This document shows, piece after piece, positions 5,996 to 6,640 of a stretch of 6,640 nt of DNA; the first letter of the stretch is position 1; each line of letters begins with the position of its first letter. Under the pieces are notes generated by a model. It saw nothing but the letters and a program-made list of their open reading frames with translations. It made no database searches and was not told the DNA's origin. This DNA comes from an uncultured Saprospiraceae bacterium. GTDB lineage: Bacteria > Bacteroidota > Bacteroidia > Chitinophagales > Saprospiraceae. The stretch spans positions 1 to 6,640 of the forward strand of contig CAKZUM010000585.1 in assembly GCA_937921525.1 (NCBI GenBank). Reading direction: 5' to 3'. The position numbers and the translations under genes are program-made.

Positions 5996-6640
5996 CTATT
6001 CCTCAGCAGTAGCCCGCAACAACTCTAATCCTGGCGAGGATCGCTTAACAAACCCCGTCCAAGTCTCCTCATTAGAATCCATCGGTAGATTCAAGAATTT
6101 CTGATAGTCCTTCCCTTGCAAATGAATCCCCAAAAAAGCCGTAACAAAATGCTGATTGATATTATTGATTCGGCGTTGATCCCAAGAAGGCTCGGCATAA
6201 CGATAGTACTCATCAATATGCAAACCAGGTGCTAATGCCGCTGTTGGAGGTGGGTTCGGTGCTACATTGTGCCGTGCATTTTTATAAGTCAAGAGAAAAC
6301 GATCTGCATTAATAGCGCCTTCATAAATTGCTTTGATGCCCGTCTCATAACCCGAAATATCATCTTCACTACCTGCAATAAAAAAGGTAGGTGTTTGTAA
6401 ACCCTTTAAACCTTCCGCATCCCAAACTTTTTCTCGCATTCCCCAAGGCGCAAAAGCTACCACCGCTTTAACTCTGTTATCTATACTTTCTATACTTTTC
6501 AAATAATCGGCATTGCCACTACCTCTCGTTGCTAATGCTTTACTCCCTCCCGTCATTTTTTCAAAAAAGCCAATTGCCCCATCACTGTAACCTGCTCCTG
6601 CCACATTCAAAACGCCATAGCCACCCATCGAATAGCCAAC
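5996..6640 (-). CDS. Alpha/beta hydrolase (dienelactone-hydrolase-like), N-terminal part outside the window
   Basis: The frame is open to the right edge, and I include it from 6640. The visible 214 residues begin VGYSMGGYG, the nucleophile elbow G-x-S-x-G with Ser at 6631-6629. The Met right after this serine is internal, not the true start. Candidate triad partners follow at the normal spacing: the acid in FIAGSEDD (about residues 93-94 of the visible part) and the His in ARHN (residue 124, 6271-6269), followed by VAPNPPPT. The C-terminal segment (HIDEYYRYAEPSWDQRRINN, then QHFVTAFLGIHLQG) resembles predicted dienelactone hydrolases or carboxylic-ester hydrolases of the COG4188 kind. The substrate is unknown. 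The TAG stop is at 5998-5996. The gene is convergent with the TonB receptor with a 45-base gap, so they are not one operon. Any signal peptide would be outside the window. Confidence 0.9.
   Translation of the reverse strand, partial: VGYSMGGYGVLNVAGAGYSDGAIGFFEKMTGGSKALATRGSGNADYLKSIESIDNRVKAVVAFAPWGMREKVWDAEGLKGLQTPTFFIAGSEDDISGYETGIKAIYEGAINADRFLLTYKNARHNVAPNPPPTAALAPGLHIDEYYRYAEPSWDQRRINNINQHFVTAFLGIHLQGKDYQKFLNLPMDSNEETWTGFVKRSSPGLELLRATAEE

Noticed and set aside
6626..6628. ATG at 6628 as the start of the hydrolase
   Set aside because: It falls directly after the catalytic serine of the GYSMGG elbow and the frame stays open to the window edge, so the true start is outside.

Overview
The window looks like a piece of a Bacteroidota chromosome, possibly a marine Saprospiria- or Flavobacteriia-like lineage, although the family cannot be fixed from the sequence alone. 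The evidence is an A+T-rich composition, a TAnnTTTG-type -7 promoter element, start codons without clear Shine-Dalgarno sequences, a lipoprotein whose mature N-terminus matches the Bacteroidota surface-export signal (C-x-K-D-D), and a TonB-dependent receptor with an N-terminal carboxypeptidase-regulatory-like domain.

Layout. (1) Positions 1-1625, minus strand: a secreted formylglycine-dependent sulfatase of the AtsA type, nearly complete and cut at its C-terminus by the window edge. (2) Positions 1626-2273: a 648-base gap. About 300 bases of it (1832-2134) form a nested palindromic element (copy A) with inverted-repeat ends and a clean 23-bp palindromic insertion. (3) Positions 2274-2708, plus strand: a small cysteine-rich membrane protein that joins a MerT-like membrane part to a GDCCVxC domain. 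(4) Positions 2709-2869: a shorter second copy (B) of the same element, in the same orientation, starting right after that gene's stop codon. The Cys-rich gene is therefore bracketed by two related repeats, and an exact 18-bp inverted repeat lies on its two sides. (5) Positions 2967-3009: a perfect 15-bp 7-1-7 palindrome of Fur/Zur-box shape, just upstream of a TAnnTTTG element. (6) Positions 3079-5950, plus strand: a two-gene operon with an 11-base overlap, made of a probable surface lipoprotein (TTG start) and a TonB-dependent outer-membrane receptor. (7) Positions 5996-6640, minus strand: the C-terminal part of an alpha/beta hydrolase, convergent with the receptor and cut by the right edge.

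How it may work. The lipoprotein-receptor pair is best read as an outer-membrane uptake system. The Fur-type palindrome over the expected -33 region, and a receptor plug whose HSPE segment recalls ZnuD-type zinc receptors, suggest metal-controlled (possibly zinc-controlled) uptake. The substrate is inferred, not shown. The MerT-like/GDCCVxC protein points to handling of thiol-binding metals and may have arrived or been rearranged together with the palindromic elements. The sulfatase and hydrolase look like independent secreted or hydrolytic functions with no visible link to the central genes. No RNA gene, CRISPR array, transposase or origin was seen.
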